From assembly GCF_030815955.1 (NCBI RefSeq), contig NZ_JAUSXK010000001.1, positions 1,488,001 through 1,552,000 on the forward strand: a stretch of 64,000 nt of DNA, in the 5' to 3' direction. Under the pieces are notes generated by a model. It ran no database searches. It was not told the DNA's origin and saw only the letters and a program-made list of their open reading frames with translations. Both the position numbers and the translations under genes were made by a program. Positions 16,661 through 25,475 of this stretch are shown one piece after another (the first letter of the stretch is position 1; every line of letters starts with the position of its first letter). Source of the stretch: Microbacterium murale (GTDB lineage Bacteria > Actinomycetota > Actinomycetes > Actinomycetales > Microbacteriaceae).

Positions 16661-17447
16661 AAGGATCCCCTGGCTCATCGATCGCGACCACCGAGGTGGG
16701 GACGACGCGCAGCGATCCGTCGCTGTCGGCGGTGACCGTGCCGGTGACCTCGATCCACTGGCCCGTGGCGAACTCTCCGCTGCCGCTCTCACCGGCAGCC
16801 ACGCTCACGGGCACGGCGGCCGGCTGGGCGTCGATCACGCAGTGCGTGATGATCATGCGGGTGAGGTTCACGGCATCCGCTTCGTCGCCTGGCGTGACGA
16901 ACCCGGTCAGCGTGACGGTGGAACCGTCGTAGGCCTCTGGACGAGTGGCTGTGGCGAAGACGCTCGACCACTCCCCGACGCCGAAAGTCGTGGTGTCGGC
17001 GACGCCGAGGGTCGGGGTGTCCGCACCGGCGAAGAGGGTGCCGGCGGCATCCGCCCGCGACATCGCCAGCTCGACCGACAGCGATGCGGGCGGCAGCACG
17101 AGGGCCGCGACGACGACGCCGCTCGCGACGATCCCAGCCGAAATGGTGCCGGCGAGCTTGAGTGCGCGTCGAGGGGATGCCACGGCATCCGGATCAGCAT
17201 CGTCAAGACCGTGATCATGCCCATGATCGACTTCAGCACCCAGCGGAAGAGTGCACGACCAGATCGCGCCGGCGAGCACGACGACTGCACCGGCGCATGC
17301 GAACCAGATCGACTCGGGGCTGATGTAGAGCGTCAGCTGCCCCGCGACTCCGAGACCGAGAGTCACGATCGAGATGACGACGGCGAGGCCGAGACCGAGC
17401 CAGCGCGATCCGAGTGCGCGCCAGCGGGTGCGAGACTGCTCAGCCAA
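16650..17447 (-). CDS. TIGR03943/DUF1980 family membrane protein
   Basis: A 265-residue protein of the DUF1980 (TIGR03943) family, described as the partner of UPF0718 permeases. It has two N-terminal helices (about 12-36 and 45-65), a His/Asp-rich loop (DHGHDHGLDDADPD), a third helix (about 95-118) and an exported C-terminal domain with the typical ITHCVIDAQP segment, followed by an OB-like part (GQWIEVTGTVTAD). It overlaps the permease gene by 8 nt and the propeller gene by 11 nt. The His-rich loop and the zur neighbour suggest a role in metal transport; this is inference. Confidence 0.82.
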   Translation of the reverse strand: MAEQSRTRWRALGSRWLGLGLAVVISIVTLGLGVAGQLTLYISPESIWFACAGAVVVLAGAIWSCTLPLGAEVDHGHDHGLDDADPDAVASPRRALKLAGTISAGIVASGVVVAALVLPPASLSVELAMSRADAAGTLFAGADTPTLGVADTTTFGVGEWSSVFATATRPEAYDGSTVTLTGFVTPGDEADAVNLTRMIITHCVIDAQPAAVPVSVAAGESGSGEFATGQWIEVTGTVTADSDGSLRVVPTSVVAIDEPGDPYEY

Positions 17448-18483
17448 AGACGTTCACCCCGATCCCGATCGCGAATGCGCTCATCACCACGACGGCGACG
17501 ACGCCGACGAGGGTGCGCGTGGTGAAAGTCGTACGCAGCAGCGCGAGCATCTTGATGTCGACGAGCGGCCCGACCAGCAGGAACGCGATCAGCGCTCCCG
17601 ATGAGAACGTCGAGGCGAACGACAGGGCGAAGAACGCGTCGACGTTCGAGCAGATCGCCACCGTCATCGCGAGCGCCATCATCGCGACGATCGAGAGCAC
17701 CGGGTTCGATCCGATCGCGAGCAGCATGTCTCGGGGAACGAGCACCTGCACCGCCCCGGCGAGCGCGGAGCCGATCACGAGTGCGGGCATGACCGCGCGC
17801 AACTCGATCAGGAACTGCGTGAGACTGCGACGCGTGGGAGTGCCGTGCTCGTGCTGCACCCGCTCGCAGGTGGCGGTGAACTGCTGGGTGAGCAGAGCGT
17901 CGGGCGAGGGATGACGGCTGTAGATCCAGCCGATCAGGTTCGCGATCAGGTAGCCGCCGACGAGGCGGGCGACCAGGATGCCGCCGTCCCATCCGAAAGC
18001 CGCGTGAGTGGTGATGATGACGATCGGGTTCACGATCGGGGCGGCGATCAGGAAGGTCATCGCCTCTGCCGGCGCCAGCCCCCGCATCATCAGACCGCGT
18101 GCGAATGGCACGTTGCCGCACTCGCACACCGGGATCAGCATCCCGAGCAGCGACAGCACCGCTCGGCGGGCCCATCCGCGCGTCGGCAACCACCGCTGGA
18201 TGGTATCCGGCGGCAGCCACACCTGCACGACGATCGACAGTACGACGCCGAGCACGACGAACGGCAGTGCCTCGATCAGCACGCTCAGCGCGAGGGTGAG
18301 GCCGTCCTGCGCGCGGCTCGGCAGCGACGCCTGGAACAGCGCCGGGGCGAACCTGTCGATCAGGAACAGCGCCGCGATGATGACGACGCCGATGACGACG
18401 CCGATCCATGGCGAGCGAGGAGCGCGCGAGTTGCGACCGGGCCCTGCAGCCGTCGACGCGCGCGGCGGACTGACGATGTTCAC
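17440..18483 (-). CDS. UPF0718/ArsP-like permease
   Basis: A 347-residue permease of the UPF0718 (PF03773) family with about eight membrane helices. The two signature half motifs are IPVCECGNVPFARGLMMRGL (around 115) and VAICSNVDAFFALSFAS (around 275); the family uses Cys-containing loops of this kind. Related proteins include ArsP organo-arsenical permeases, but the pairing with a TIGR03943 protein and with zur points to a metal-related substrate. It overlaps zur by 4 nt (ATGA) and the TIGR03943 gene by 8 nt. Confidence 0.85.
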   Translation of the reverse strand: MNIVSPPRASTAAGPGRNSRAPRSPWIGVVIGVVIIAALFLIDRFAPALFQASLPSRAQDGLTLALSVLIEALPFVVLGVVLSIVVQVWLPPDTIQRWLPTRGWARRAVLSLLGMLIPVCECGNVPFARGLMMRGLAPAEAMTFLIAAPIVNPIVIITTHAAFGWDGGILVARLVGGYLIANLIGWIYSRHPSPDALLTQQFTATCERVQHEHGTPTRRSLTQFLIELRAVMPALVIGSALAGAVQVLVPRDMLLAIGSNPVLSIVAMMALAMTVAICSNVDAFFALSFASTFSSGALIAFLLVGPLVDIKMLALLRTTFTTRTLVGVVAVVVMSAFAIGIGVNVFG

Positions 18484-18899
18484 GCGGACGCGGATCCCTC
18501 AGCCGCTGCGCGCCTGTTCGCGCACGGGGTGCACAGTCCGAAGATGTCGACGACGTGCTCGGCCTCACTGAAGCCGTGCAGCGAGGCGGTGCGCTGCGCC
18601 CAGGCCTCGACATCCTTCGCCTCGATCTCGACGGTCAACCCGCATGATCGGCAGATCAGATGGTGGTGATGACCTTCGGTCGAGCAGGCGCGATACAGAG
18701 CCTCACCCTCCGGACTCTGCAACGAGTCGGCATCTCCGGAGGTCGCAAGGCCGGACAGCGTGCGATAGACCGTGGCGAGACCGATACCGGTGTTCTCGTC
18801 ACGGAGTGTGGCGTGCAGAGTCTGCGCGCTCACGAAACCGCGCGCATCGGCGAGTGCTTCGCGCACTCGCTCGCGCTGCCAGGTATTGCGCTGAACCAT
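18480..18899 (-). CDS. zur: Zinc uptake regulator, Fur family
   Basis: A 139-residue Fur-family repressor. The winged helix covers about residues 8-75 (VSAQTLHATLRDENTGIGLATVYRTLSGLA). The metal sites include GHHHHLICRSCG (His cluster plus CxxC, about 88-99) and the C-terminal CTPC for the structural zinc. Placement directly after the znu transporter genes and the Zur box before znuA support zinc rather than iron sensing. TAGACT (minus strand, 18906-18911) lies 6 nt before the ATG, so it probably also has its own leaderless promoter. The permease gene overlaps its end. Confidence 0.9.
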   Translation of the reverse strand: MVQRNTWQRERVREALADARGFVSAQTLHATLRDENTGIGLATVYRTLSGLATSGDADSLQSPEGEALYRACSTEGHHHHLICRSCGLTVEIEAKDVEAWAQRTASLHGFSEAEHVVDIFGLCTPCANRRAAAEGSASA

Positions 18900-18908
18900 A
18901 CCGAGAGT

Positions 18909-19793
18909 CTAAGCCGCGGCGCTTGTCAAGGGCTGAGAGCGACGCCGCACCCGATCGCGCCCGCGCTGGACCAGCCAGCAGCCCACGTAGATGAGGAAGG
19001 AGATCGTCGTGATGTACGGGCTGACCGGCAGGGTGCCGGCGAGTGCGAGCAGGATGCCGCCGACCGCCGAGACGAAGCCGAACAGCGCCGCGAGCAGAGG
19101 CACGGTGAGCGGGCCCGCGGCCACGCGCATGGCCGCGGCGGCAGGGGTCACCAGCAGCGCCATGACCAGCAGAGCGCCGATGATGTGCACGCTGACCGCG
19201 ACGATGAGACCGAGCAGCACCATGAAGGCAAGGCTGAGCGCCTTGGTCGGGATGCCGCGGGCGGACGCTGCGACGTTGTCGAGCGAGTCGAACCGCAGAG
19301 GATTCCACATCAGCAGCAGACCGATCAGCACGACCGCGCTGATGCCGATCAGCCAGCCGAGGTCGGGGCTGGACACCGAGACGATCTGGCCGGTCAGCAG
19401 GCTGAAGCGGTTCGCGCTGCGACCCTCGTAGAGCGACAGGAACAGGATGCCGAGGCCGAGGCCGAACGGCATCAGCACCCCGACGACCGAGTTGCGATCA
19501 CGCGCCTTCGATCCGAGGATGCCGATCAGGATCGCTGCGACCAGGGCTCCGCCGAGGGATCCGGCCACGACGCTCCCGCCGAACAGCAGGGCCGCGGCGG
19601 CACCGGCGAATGACAGCTCGCTCACGCCGTGCACGGCGAAGGCGAGGTCGCGCTGCATCACGAAGACGCCGATCAGTCCGCCGACGATGCCGAGCACGGC
19701 GCCCGCGATGATCGAGTTCGCGAGCAGGGCGACGAGTGCACCGTAGTCCTGGAAGGAGAAGACGTCTCCCCAGTCGATCATCGGCGCGATCAT
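18909..19793 (-). CDS. znuB: Zinc ABC transporter permease
   Basis: A 294-residue ABC-3 family permease with about eight helices. Typical segments are LANSIIAGAVLGIVGGLIGV, FAVHGVSELSFAGAAAALLF, the EAA-like loop AASARGIPTKALSLAFM, and ALLVMALLVTPAAAAMRVA. It imports Zn2+ with ZnuA and ZnuC. The start is ATG at 19793, with GGAGG 7 nt upstream; the frame is open far upstream, but that is antisense-like sequence over znuC. It lies 113 nt downstream of znuC, across a palindrome, and ends 9 nt before zur. Confidence 0.92.
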   Translation of the reverse strand: MIAPMIDWGDVFSFQDYGALVALLANSIIAGAVLGIVGGLIGVFVMQRDLAFAVHGVSELSFAGAAAALLFGGSVVAGSLGGALVAAILIGILGSKARDRNSVVGVLMPFGLGLGILFLSLYEGRSANRFSLLTGQIVSVSSPDLGWLIGISAVVLIGLLLMWNPLRFDSLDNVAASARGIPTKALSLAFMVLLGLIVAVSVHIIGALLVMALLVTPAAAAMRVAAGPLTVPLLAALFGFVSAVGGILLALAGTLPVSPYITTISFLIYVGCWLVQRGRDRVRRRSQPLTSAAA

Positions 19794-19818
19794 GCGGTCA
19801 CCTCCGCGTAGCATCCGT

Positions 19819-19900
19819 GCACGAACTTCGCAGAAGTGCAGTTGACTCGCAGATATCCTCGCGATTGGTGCGAAGCACGCGCACATCTGCGAAATTGTGC
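19819..19900. repeat. 82-nt imperfect palindrome between znuC and znuB
   Basis: GCACGAACTTCGCAGA (19819-19834) faces TCTGCGAAATTGTGC (19886-19900) with one gap and few mismatches. A weaker inner palindrome (TGCAGTTGACTCGCA against TGCGAAGCACGCGCA) lies between. Because it sits inside an operon it could be a partial terminator or mRNA-processing site that lowers znuB relative to znuC. Confidence 0.65.
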
Positions 19901-19905
19901 CGCGA

Positions 19906-20745
19906 TCATGCGACGTCTCCCGCATCGTGGTCGTGGTGCGGCTCGGCATCCGGAACGCCGACGACCACCAGGCGGTCGCCGGCACGGAGTACGAAGACCG
20001 GTGTGCCGTAGAGATCGGTGAGCACGCGGCTCTGCAGCACTTCATCGGGGGTGCCGAGCACGAACCGCCCTCCGGCGATGTACAGGATGCGGTCGACCCG
20101 GCCGAGGATCGGGTTGATGTCGTGCGTGACGAACAGCACGGCGGCGTCGCGCTCGCGGCGTTGCCGGTCGATGATGTCGGTGATGCCGAGCTGATTCGCG
20201 AGGTCAAGGTTCGACAGCGGCTCGTCGCAGAGCAGCAAAGTCGGCGCATCGGCGAGGGCCTGACCGACGCGCAGCCGCTGCTGCTCTCCGCCGGAGAGCA
20301 GGCCGACCCGGCGATCCGCGAAGTGCGCGGCTCCGACACCCTCGAGCAGTGCGTCGACTCTGGCCTTGTCACCGTGTCGCGGGATGGGCAGACCGAACCG
20401 GGTGCCATTGACACCGAGGGCGACGACGTCGCGGGCGCGCATGCTGGTGTCTGGCGGGAGCGGACGCTGCTGCGGGATGTAGCCGATGCGCGGGTTGCCG
20501 CGTCGAACCGGACTGCCCGCGACTCGGATGCTGCCTGCGCTCAGCGGCTGGAGGCCGAGGATCGCACGCATGAGAGTGGTCTTGCCCGAGCCGGACGGCC
20601 CGAGCACGGCGATGAACTCACCGGGCTCGACGGTCAGATCGAGGCCGGACCAGAGTTCGCGGTGCCCGCGATGAAGCGCTGCGCCTTTGATCTCGAGCAC
20701 CGGTGCTGATCCACCTGCGCTCGCGCTGGATGGCCCCGCACTCAC
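19906..20745 (-). CDS. znuC: Zinc ABC transporter ATP-binding protein
   Basis: A 279-residue ABC ATPase. Walker A is GPSGSGKTT (about 51-59), the Q-loop region is GYIPQQRPL, the signature is LLSGGEQQRLRVGQAL and Walker B is LLLCDEPLSN, followed by an H-loop in FVTHDIN. The C-terminal tail is His-rich (DAEPHHDHDAGD). It powers zinc import with ZnuB. The GTG start overlaps the znuA stop (GTGA). Confidence 0.92.
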   Translation of the reverse strand: MSAGPSSASAGGSAPVLEIKGAALHRGHRELWSGLDLTVEPGEFIAVLGPSGSGKTTLMRAILGLQPLSAGSIRVAGSPVRRGNPRIGYIPQQRPLPPDTSMRARDVVALGVNGTRFGLPIPRHGDKARVDALLEGVGAAHFADRRVGLLSGGEQQRLRVGQALADAPTLLLCDEPLSNLDLANQLGITDIIDRQRRERDAAVLFVTHDINPILGRVDRILYIAGGRFVLGTPDEVLQSRVLTDLYGTPVFVLRAGDRLVVVGVPDAEPHHDHDAGDVA

Positions 20746-21755
20746 TGCTCGAGTGCGGCGGCGAGGTCCTGGATCGCATCACGCATCCACTCAGAGTACG
20801 ACGATCCGTCCTCGAGCAGCTCCGTGAATGCGACGACAGGGATGCCGGCGGCCTTTGCCGCCTCTTCGACACGCTGGGTCTCGGCACCGCCGGTCTGCGC
20901 GTTGGTGAGCAGCGCCTTCACGTCGCCGTTGTCGATGACGTCGAGAGCAGCGAGCAGGGTTGCGGGTGCGACGTCGGTGCCCTCTTCCACGGCTTCGGCG
21001 AAGCCTTCCGGCGTCACATCGGTGAGACCGGCCGCTGCAGCGATGTAACCGGGCAGCGGCTCGGTGATGAAGACGGATGCGTTGCCGGCCTCGGTGCCGA
21101 GCGTCTCGAGCTCGGCTTCGAAGCCCTCGAGGTCGCTGACGATCTCGGCGGCCGCTGCGGTGAAGTCGGCCTCGCCATCAGGGTCGAGCTCGCTGAACTC
21201 CGCCGCGATGCCCTCGACGACGTGGATCATCGTGTGCGGGTCGAACCACACGTGCTCGTTGAAGCCCTCGATGTGGTCGTGGCCTTCGTGGCCCTCTTCC
21301 TCAGCGTGGTCGTGACCTTCCTCTTCCGCGTGCTCTTCCTCAGTGTGCTCTTCCTCAGTGTGAGCCTCGGCATCCTCGTGTCCCTCGTTGCCGGGATAGT
21401 CGTGGGAGAACGAGGCCGCCGTGAAGACGTGCACGTCGGATTCTCCGATCAGGGTGTCGACGAACGAGTCGTACCCACCGCCGTTCTCGATGACGAGTTC
21501 GGCGTCCTGCACGGACAGGCGATCACGGGCGGATGCCTCGTACGAGTGCGGATCCTGCGAGGCGGAGGTGATGATCGAGGTCACGTCGACGCGATCGCCA
21601 CCGATCTGCTCGGCGAGCGATCCGTAGACATTGGTGCTGGCGACCACCTGGATCACATCGTCACCCGCGCCTTCCGAGGCAGCGGTGGGCGCGCATCCGG
21701 CGAGGACGAGAGCGGAGACGGATGCGAGCGCGACGGCGGCGACGGACTTCTTCAT
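20742..21755 (-). CDS. znuA: Zinc ABC transporter substrate-binding lipoprotein
   Basis: A 337-residue cluster A-I binding protein with a signal peptide and lipobox (LVLAGC, Cys near 21). The domain shows VVASTNVYGSLAEQIGG, DPHSYEASARD (metal His), then a long His/Glu/Asp-rich loop (EEHTEEEHAEEEGHDHAEEE, about 132-163), then NEHVWFDPHTM (metal His). The acidic His loop is typical of zinc-specific ZnuA. It heads the znuACB-zur run. A Zur box and a well-formed leaderless promoter lie directly upstream. Confidence 0.94.
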   Translation of the reverse strand: MKKSVAAVALASVSALVLAGCAPTAASEGAGDDVIQVVASTNVYGSLAEQIGGDRVDVTSIITSASQDPHSYEASARDRLSVQDAELVIENGGGYDSFVDTLIGESDVHVFTAASFSHDYPGNEGHEDAEAHTEEEHTEEEHAEEEGHDHAEEEGHEGHDHIEGFNEHVWFDPHTMIHVVEGIAAEFSELDPDGEADFTAAAAEIVSDLEGFEAELETLGTEAGNASVFITEPLPGYIAAAAGLTDVTPEGFAEAVEEGTDVAPATLLAALDVIDNGDVKALLTNAQTGGAETQRVEEAAKAAGIPVVAFTELLEDGSSYSEWMRDAIQDLAAALEQ

Positions 21756-21761
21756 CCGTCC

Positions 21762-21790
21762 AGCCTAAGGCTAATGAGAACCATTATCAA
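21762..21790 (-). promoter_or_regulatory. znuA promoter with overlapping Zur box
   Basis: On the minus strand: TTGATA (21785-21790), a 17-bp spacer, TAGGCT (21762-21767), then 6 nt to the ATG. The 15-bp near-palindrome TGATAATGGTTCTCA (21775-21789) matches the actinobacterial Zur pattern TGAxAATGxTTxTCA and covers the end of the -35 and most of the spacer. Zinc-loaded Zur would exclude RNA polymerase. Confidence 0.85.
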
Positions 21791-21820
21791 CTCGACGGCA
21801 CGTCCGGGGAAAGCCGCATC

Positions 21821-21904
21821 CGGAAAACGGAGACCGCACTCGGCGTGGCGCGGCGCGTCATCGTTCGACACGCCGCGACACAGACGAATGGTCTCCGTTT
21901 TCCG
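21821..21904. repeat. 84-nt palindrome between the GH13 gene end and znuA
   Basis: Perfect 15-bp arms CGGAAAACGGAGACC (21821-21835) and GGTCTCCGTTTTCCG (21890-21904). Inside, GCGGCGCGTC and GACACGCCGC form a second stem. It lies 7 nt past the stop of the minus-strand GH13 gene and upstream of the znuA promoter, so it may end the GH13 transcript. Confidence 0.85.
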
Positions 21905-21911
21905 AGGACGG

Positions 21912-23597
21912 TCAGCTGAGCAGACCGTCCGGCGCGATCCAGACGGTGCTCTCCCCGGGCAGGGCGCCGTCGACAGCGGTGCCGAGCACGACGCGCGCGG
22001 CATCCCGCCCGAGCTCGAACGGCTCGGCACCGAAGTTCGTCACGACTTCCCAGCCGTTCGGCCGTGCGAAGTGCAGCACGTCGGTCCTGCCGGTCTCGAT
22101 CCACTCCAGGCTCTCGTCGGTCTGCAGGATGCGCCGTTGACGCAGCGCCTCGCGGTACAGCGACAGGGTCGACGACGGATCTGCCGCTTCGACGTCGACG
22201 GCGTACTCGGCGAACCAGGCCGGCTGCGGCAGATGCGCACCGGCCGCGCCGAATCCGAAGGACGGGCCGGATGCCGTCCAGGGCAGCGGCACACGGCATC
22301 CGTCTCGGCCGAGACCGTCGAACGAGGCGCCACGGAAGAACGACGGATCCTGCCGCTGCTCCGCCGAGATGTCCGCGACCTCTTGCAGGCCGAGTTCTTC
22401 GCCCTGATAGAGGTACGTGCTGCCGGGCAGTCCCAGCAGGAGCAGCGTGGCCGCGTGCGCACGGCGGATGCCCCGCTCACGGTCGAGCTGGTCCTCGGGA
22501 CCGCCTGCGGCCACCCACTCAGTGCCCTGTTTGACCGGACGCCCGTCGAGCGCGGGAAGTCCATATCGAGTGGCATGCCTGGTGACGTCGTGGTTGGAGA
22601 GCACCCAGGTGGTCGACGACCCGGTCGCCCGCGCCTGCTCGAGATTGTCGGCGATGATGCGGCGGAACTGCGCGGCATCGAAGTCCGCGACGAGGAGATC
22701 GAAGTTGAACGCCTGACCGAGCCCCTCTGCCGAGGCGTACTTGGCACGGCGCTCCGGTGTCTCGACCCATGCCTCAGCGACGGCGGTGCGTGGCGGATCG
22801 TACTCGTTGAACACCCTTCGCCATTCGGCGTAGATCTCGTGCACATCGTCGCGGTCGGTCAGAGGGTGGCGACCGGAGGTGCGGTCCATCGCATCGAGCT
22901 CTGCCCGGGAAGGCAGCGGCTCGGTCAGATCCTTGGTGAGCATGTGCGCGACGTCGATGCGGAAGCCGTCGACCCCGCGATCCGACCAGAAGCGCAGGGT
23001 GGTCAGGAAATCCTCGCGGACTTCGGGATGATCCCAGTTCAGATCCGGCTGCTCGGGGGCGAAGCTGTGGAGGTACCACTGCCCGTCGTCGACGCGCTCC
23101 CATGCTCCGCCGCCGAATGCAGCGCCCCAATCGGTCGGCGGCTCCGCACCGTCGGGGCCGCTGCCCTCCCGGAAGATGTATCGCTCCCGCGCGGCGGATC
23201 CTCGCCCAGCGGCGAGCGCCTCCTGGAACCACTCGTGAAGATCCGAGGTGTGGTTCGGGACGATGTCGACGACGACACGGATGCCGCGCTCGTGCAGTGC
23301 CGCGACCATCGCATCGAAGTCGTCGAGCGTGCCGAGGCGAGGATCGACGTTGCGGTAGTCGGCGACGTCGTAGCCCCCGTCGGCGAGCGCAGAGGGGTAG
23401 AACGGACTCAGCCACACCGCGTCGATCCCGAGCTCGGCGAGGTAGTCGGCACGGGAGACGATGCCCGGTATGTCGCCGAGGCCGTCACCGTTCGCGTCGG
23501 CGAAGCTGCGGGGGTAGATCTGGTAGACGGCGGCCTGACGCCACCAGGCTGCGGTCTTCTCGTCTTCGCGGGTCTCAGTGAGAAGCGCTTCAGTCAT
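21912..23597 (-). CDS. Glycoside hydrolase family 13 alpha-glucosidase
   Basis: A 561-residue cytoplasmic GH13 enzyme of the oligo-1,6-glucosidase / alpha-glucosidase type. The (beta/alpha)8 barrel motifs are DIVPNHTS (111-118), GFRIDVAH (nucleophile Asp215), AVAEAWV (acid/base Glu275) and VLSNHDVTRH (Asp337). QIYPRSFADANGDGLGDIPG (26-45) is the usual family start. There is no signal peptide. It follows the sugar ABC importer genes by 46 nt on the same strand, so it probably cleaves the imported oligosaccharide; the divergent ROK regulator likely controls the set. Confidence 0.93.
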   Translation of the reverse strand: MTEALLTETREDEKTAAWWRQAAVYQIYPRSFADANGDGLGDIPGIVSRADYLAELGIDAVWLSPFYPSALADGGYDVADYRNVDPRLGTLDDFDAMVAALHERGIRVVVDIVPNHTSDLHEWFQEALAAGRGSAARERYIFREGSGPDGAEPPTDWGAAFGGGAWERVDDGQWYLHSFAPEQPDLNWDHPEVREDFLTTLRFWSDRGVDGFRIDVAHMLTKDLTEPLPSRAELDAMDRTSGRHPLTDRDDVHEIYAEWRRVFNEYDPPRTAVAEAWVETPERRAKYASAEGLGQAFNFDLLVADFDAAQFRRIIADNLEQARATGSSTTWVLSNHDVTRHATRYGLPALDGRPVKQGTEWVAAGGPEDQLDRERGIRRAHAATLLLLGLPGSTYLYQGEELGLQEVADISAEQRQDPSFFRGASFDGLGRDGCRVPLPWTASGPSFGFGAAGAHLPQPAWFAEYAVDVEAADPSSTLSLYREALRQRRILQTDESLEWIETGRTDVLHFARPNGWEVVTNFGAEPFELGRDAARVVLGTAVDGALPGESTVWIAPDGLLS

Positions 23598-23643
23598 GAG
23601 GGGTGGTGCTCCTTCTTTTCTTGCGGTGGTCCTGGCTGCGGTG

Positions 23644-24519
23644 TCAGCCTTTCACTGCACCCTGCGTGACGCCCTCCATGACGAAGCGCTGCGTGAACAG
23701 GTATGCCAGGATCGCGGGCGCCATCGCCATCAAGTACGAGGCGAACGACACGTTGTAGTTGTTGCTGAACTGGGTCTGGAACAGGTTCTGCCGCACCGGC
23801 AGCGTCTGCATCGCCGGATCGGAGATGATGAGCGACGGCATCATGAAGTCGTTCCACGCATAGAGGAACGCGAAGATCCCCACGGTCGCGCTCATCGGGG
23901 CGAGCAGCGGGAAGATCAGCTGCCAGAACGTCTGCCAGGTCGTGGCTCCGTCGATGCGCGCGCTCTCCTCCAGCTCGATCGGTATCGACCGGAGGAACGC
24001 GGTGAACAGCAGCACGCTGAAGCTGAGCTGGAACATCGTCGCGAGGATGATCACACCCAGCGGGTTGTCGAGTCCGACGCGGCCGGTGAGCTGGATCTGC
24101 GGCAGCGCCACCACCGGGAACGGGATGAACATGGCCGCGAGCAGGTAGAAGAACGAATAGCGGAACAACCGGCGGTCCCAGTTGCGCACGATCGCGTATG
24201 ACGCGAAGGCGGCGAGCAGGATGGTCGCGATCACGGTGCCGGCGGTGACAAGCAGCGAGATCCCGGCTCCGACCGGGAACCTGGTGAGGTTCCACGCCTC
24301 GACGAACCCGTCGAGGCTGAACGGCGCCGGCAGGGAGAAGGCGTTGCCGTCGACCGCCTGCCCTGTGGTCTTGAAGGCCATCGAGATCGTGACGTAGAGC
24401 GGCAGGAGCACGGTGACCGCGCACAGGATCAGGATGATCGTGCCCGACCAGTTCACACGCTCCATGCGCACGCGCGGCTTCTTCCCGGCAGTCTGGGTGG
24501 TGATCGTCTGCGTCGACAT
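23644..24519 (-). CDS. Sugar ABC transporter permease (MalG type)
   Basis: A 291-residue inner-membrane permease with six helices. The EAA loop is ELEESARIDGATTWQTFWQLIFPLL (near residues 187-211). It starts with ATG at 24519, which overlaps the previous permease stop as TGATG; the frame is open far upstream but there it is a shadow of the neighbouring permease. It forms the membrane pair with the gene at 24519-25475. No ATPase gene is in this cluster, so a shared MsiK-like ATPase is likely. Confidence 0.9.
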   Translation of the reverse strand: MSTQTITTQTAGKKPRVRMERVNWSGTIILILCAVTVLLPLYVTISMAFKTTGQAVDGNAFSLPAPFSLDGFVEAWNLTRFPVGAGISLLVTAGTVIATILLAAFASYAIVRNWDRRLFRYSFFYLLAAMFIPFPVVALPQIQLTGRVGLDNPLGVIILATMFQLSFSVLLFTAFLRSIPIELEESARIDGATTWQTFWQLIFPLLAPMSATVGIFAFLYAWNDFMMPSLIISDPAMQTLPVRQNLFQTQFSNNYNVSFASYLMAMAPAILAYLFTQRFVMEGVTQGAVKG

Positions 24520-25475
24520 CAGAGGGCATTCCTTCCGCGGGTCAGCGAGAGCTGAAGAAGCGAGATCAATACGGCGACGATGAAGAAGATCGTCGCGTTG
24601 GCCATCTGGTAGGCGTAGTCGCCGCTGTTGAAGCCCGCGATTATCGTCATCGCGACGCTGCGAGTCGAGGTCCCTGGCCCGCCGTTGGTGAGTCCGACGA
24701 TGATGTCGTAGGCGTTCAGGAAGCCCTTGAACCCGAGGATCACATTGATCACGACGTACCCCGCGACGAGCGGGATCGTGATGCGCGTGAGCTGCTGGGA
24801 CTTGCTCGCACCGTCGATGCTCGCCGCCTCGTAGACCTCGTTCGGCACGGAGAGCAGGCCCGCGATGTAGATCAGCAGTGCACCGGGGACGGCCTGCCAC
24901 GCGGTCACGATCACGATCGCCACCCAAGCGAGATCCGGGTTGGCCAACAGGCTCGTCTCGAGCCAGGGGATGCCGGTGGCCGCGCCCGCGGCAGGAATCG
25001 AGTTCGAGAACAGGAAGTTGAAGACGTAGGCGATGATGATGCCCGAGATGACCATCGGGATCACGAAGATCGTGCGCAGGCCCGTCTTGAAGCGGATGCG
25101 GGAGGTGAGGCCCACCGCGAGCAGGAACGCGATGACGTTCACGACGATCACCGTCGCGATCGAGAACCCGAACGTGAACAGGTAGCTCTGCAGGATCGCC
25201 GGGTCGCTGAACATCGCGATGTAGTTGGTCAACCCGTTGAAGCTCCACTCGCCGATGCCGATCGAGTCGGTGAAGCTGAAGAAGATGCCCATCACCGCCG
25301 GGAGCGTGATCGCGAGGGTGAAGAGCACGAGCGTCGGAAGCAGGAACAGGTAGTAGATCGGCTCGACCCTGCGGGTGTGCCGACGGAGCTTGCGTCCCTG
25401 TCCGGTGACGATCGAGGTCGTGTCCGTCGTCGGGCTGTTGGGCCGCGTGGTGTTCGCGGTTGCGGTGGTGCTCAC
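24519..25475 (-). CDS. Sugar ABC transporter permease (MalF type)
   Basis: A 318-residue permease with six helices after a polar N-terminus. The EAA loop is VPNEVYEAASIDGASKSQQL, and NGGPGTSTRSVAMTI follows as in this family. The start is GTG at 25475, overlapping the binding-protein stop (GTGA). Confidence 0.9.
   Translation of the reverse strand: MSTTATANTTRPNSPTTDTTSIVTGQGRKLRRHTRRVEPIYYLFLLPTLVLFTLAITLPAVMGIFFSFTDSIGIGEWSFNGLTNYIAMFSDPAILQSYLFTFGFSIATVIVVNVIAFLLAVGLTSRIRFKTGLRTIFVIPMVISGIIIAYVFNFLFSNSIPAAGAATGIPWLETSLLANPDLAWVAIVIVTAWQAVPGALLIYIAGLLSVPNEVYEAASIDGASKSQQLTRITIPLVAGYVVINVILGFKGFLNAYDIIVGLTNGGPGTSTRSVAMTIIAGFNSGDYAYQMANATIFFIVAVLISLLQLSLTRGRNAL

Noticed and set aside
14801..16735. 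A 644-codon plus-strand frame opposite the propeller protein
   Set aside because: Antisense shadow; the minus-strand reading has a membrane helix, an Ig-like domain and propeller repeats.
20703..23669. A 988-codon open frame on the plus strand opposite znuA and the GH13 gene
   Set aside because: It is the antisense shadow of two clear minus-strand genes with conserved motifs; its translation is rich in Arg, Val and Asp and matches no family.
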